A DNA stretch of 64,000 nucleotides from Gammaproteobacteria bacterium (GTDB lineage: Bacteria > Pseudomonadota > Gammaproteobacteria > Pseudomonadales > Cellvibrionaceae), in contig JAGKWO010000030.1 of assembly GCA_021151835.1 (NCBI GenBank), positions 1 to 64,000 on the forward strand, read 5' to 3'. Positions 63,660-64,000 of this stretch are shown one piece after another. The notes beneath the pieces were generated by a model. That model saw only the letters and a program-made list of their open reading frames with translations. It searched no databases and was not told where the DNA came from. A program made the position numbers and the translations under genes. Position 1 is the first letter of the stretch. Each line of letters begins with the position of its first letter.

Positions 63660-64000
63660 ATGAAAAACAATTGGCGCGATGGCAACAAAGTTGACTTGCT
63701 TATTAACGGCGAAGAATTTTATCCACGGGTCTTTGAATGTATTGAGAATGCAAAAAAAGAAGTAATTGTGGAAACATTCATCATCTTTGAAGACAAAGTT
63801 GGTCATCAATTACAACAGGCGTTGATCAAAGCGGCGCGCAATGGTGCGCGTGTAGAGTTCACTGTAGACGATTATGGGACTTGGGACCTTAGTAGCGATT
63901 TTGTAAAAGCAATGACCGATAGCGGCGTAAAACTACATATATTCGACCCCCAACCGAAAATGCTGGGAGTGAGGCTTAATTTATTCCGGCGATTACATCG
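63660..64000 (+). CDS. clsB: cardiolipin synthase B, N-terminal part (runs off the window)
   Basis: The first 113 codons are visible. They read as the start of a ClsB/YbhO-type phospholipase D superfamily enzyme: VDLLINGEEFYPRVFECI, VIVETFIIFEDKVG and QALIKAARNGARVEFTVDDYG. This enzyme makes cardiolipin or phosphatidylglycerol at the membrane. The catalytic HKD motifs should come later. It lies 36 bases after the YbhP-like gene, matching the E. coli ybhP-clsB order. Confidence 0.85.
   Translation, partial: MKNNWRDGNKVDLLINGEEFYPRVFECIENAKKEVIVETFIIFEDKVGHQLQQALIKAARNGARVEFTVDDYGTWDLSSDFVKAMTDSGVKLHIFDPQPKMLGVRLNLFRRLH

Overview
The window reads as chromosomal DNA of a cellulose-degrading gammaproteobacterium, most probably Cellvibrio or a close relative. 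The reasons are multidomain secreted enzymes with CBM2 modules and long poly-serine linkers, a GH5 and a GH9 cellulase, Cbp2D/Cbp2E-like cellulose-binding redox proteins, and a core gene order like that of Pseudomonas and its relatives (xerD-dsbC-hom-thrC, rpsP-rimM-trmD-rplS, tesA opposite ybbA-ybbP, purM-purN, fabY). No tRNA, rRNA, CRISPR array or insertion sequence was recognised.

Region 1 (1-13,850) is the accessory highlight. A three-gene unit occurs twice in tandem: (i) a cellulase ending in a YceI-like domain, (ii) a secreted CBM2 - YceI - Fn3-like - c-type heme - DUF1587/1592/1588/1585 protein, and (iii) a Tat-exported DUF1552 protein. Of the left unit we see only the last codons of gene (i), a damaged gene (ii) with two internal deletions, and an intact gene (iii). 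A cytochrome b561 gene lies between the units. The right unit (5,970-13,720) is intact. Together they suggest a route carrying electrons from membrane quinol to redox proteins bound on cellulose, plausibly feeding lytic polysaccharide monooxygenases; this is inference.

Region 2 (13,888-33,730) mixes housekeeping genes (avtA, a single-domain response regulator, yihY, arsC-like, wrbA, DUF2069, sppA, hda, DUF2066, purM-purN, slyD, dcd, a MerR regulator) with a second polysaccharide and redox island: a PQQ-type sugar dehydrogenase lipoprotein carrying two heme sites, a Cache chemoreceptor and a GH9 lipoprotein.

Region 3 (34,035-41,334) holds a small His-rich protein and a surface-glycan cluster: GtrA, two GT2 polyprenyl-sugar synthases, DUF2304 and two large GT-C (ArnT/GT39-like) membrane glycosyltransferases, one with a C-terminal NPCBM-like domain.

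Region 4 (41,664-64,000) is mostly core: MATE exporter, YbbP/YbbA transporter, tesA, recJ, thrC, hom, dsbC, xerD, rplS, trmD, rimM, rpsP, fabY with a divergent AraC-type regulator, ibpA, a TIGR01777 epimerase, hpf, sapC-like, a YbhP-like phosphodiesterase and the start of clsB. Two points stand out. trmD lacks its C-terminal third, and ibpA has a leader that folds like a ROSE RNA thermometer behind a sigma-32-like promoter. Three internal deletions in otherwise healthy genes (two in the left gene (ii), one in trmD) should be checked against reads before being taken as biology.
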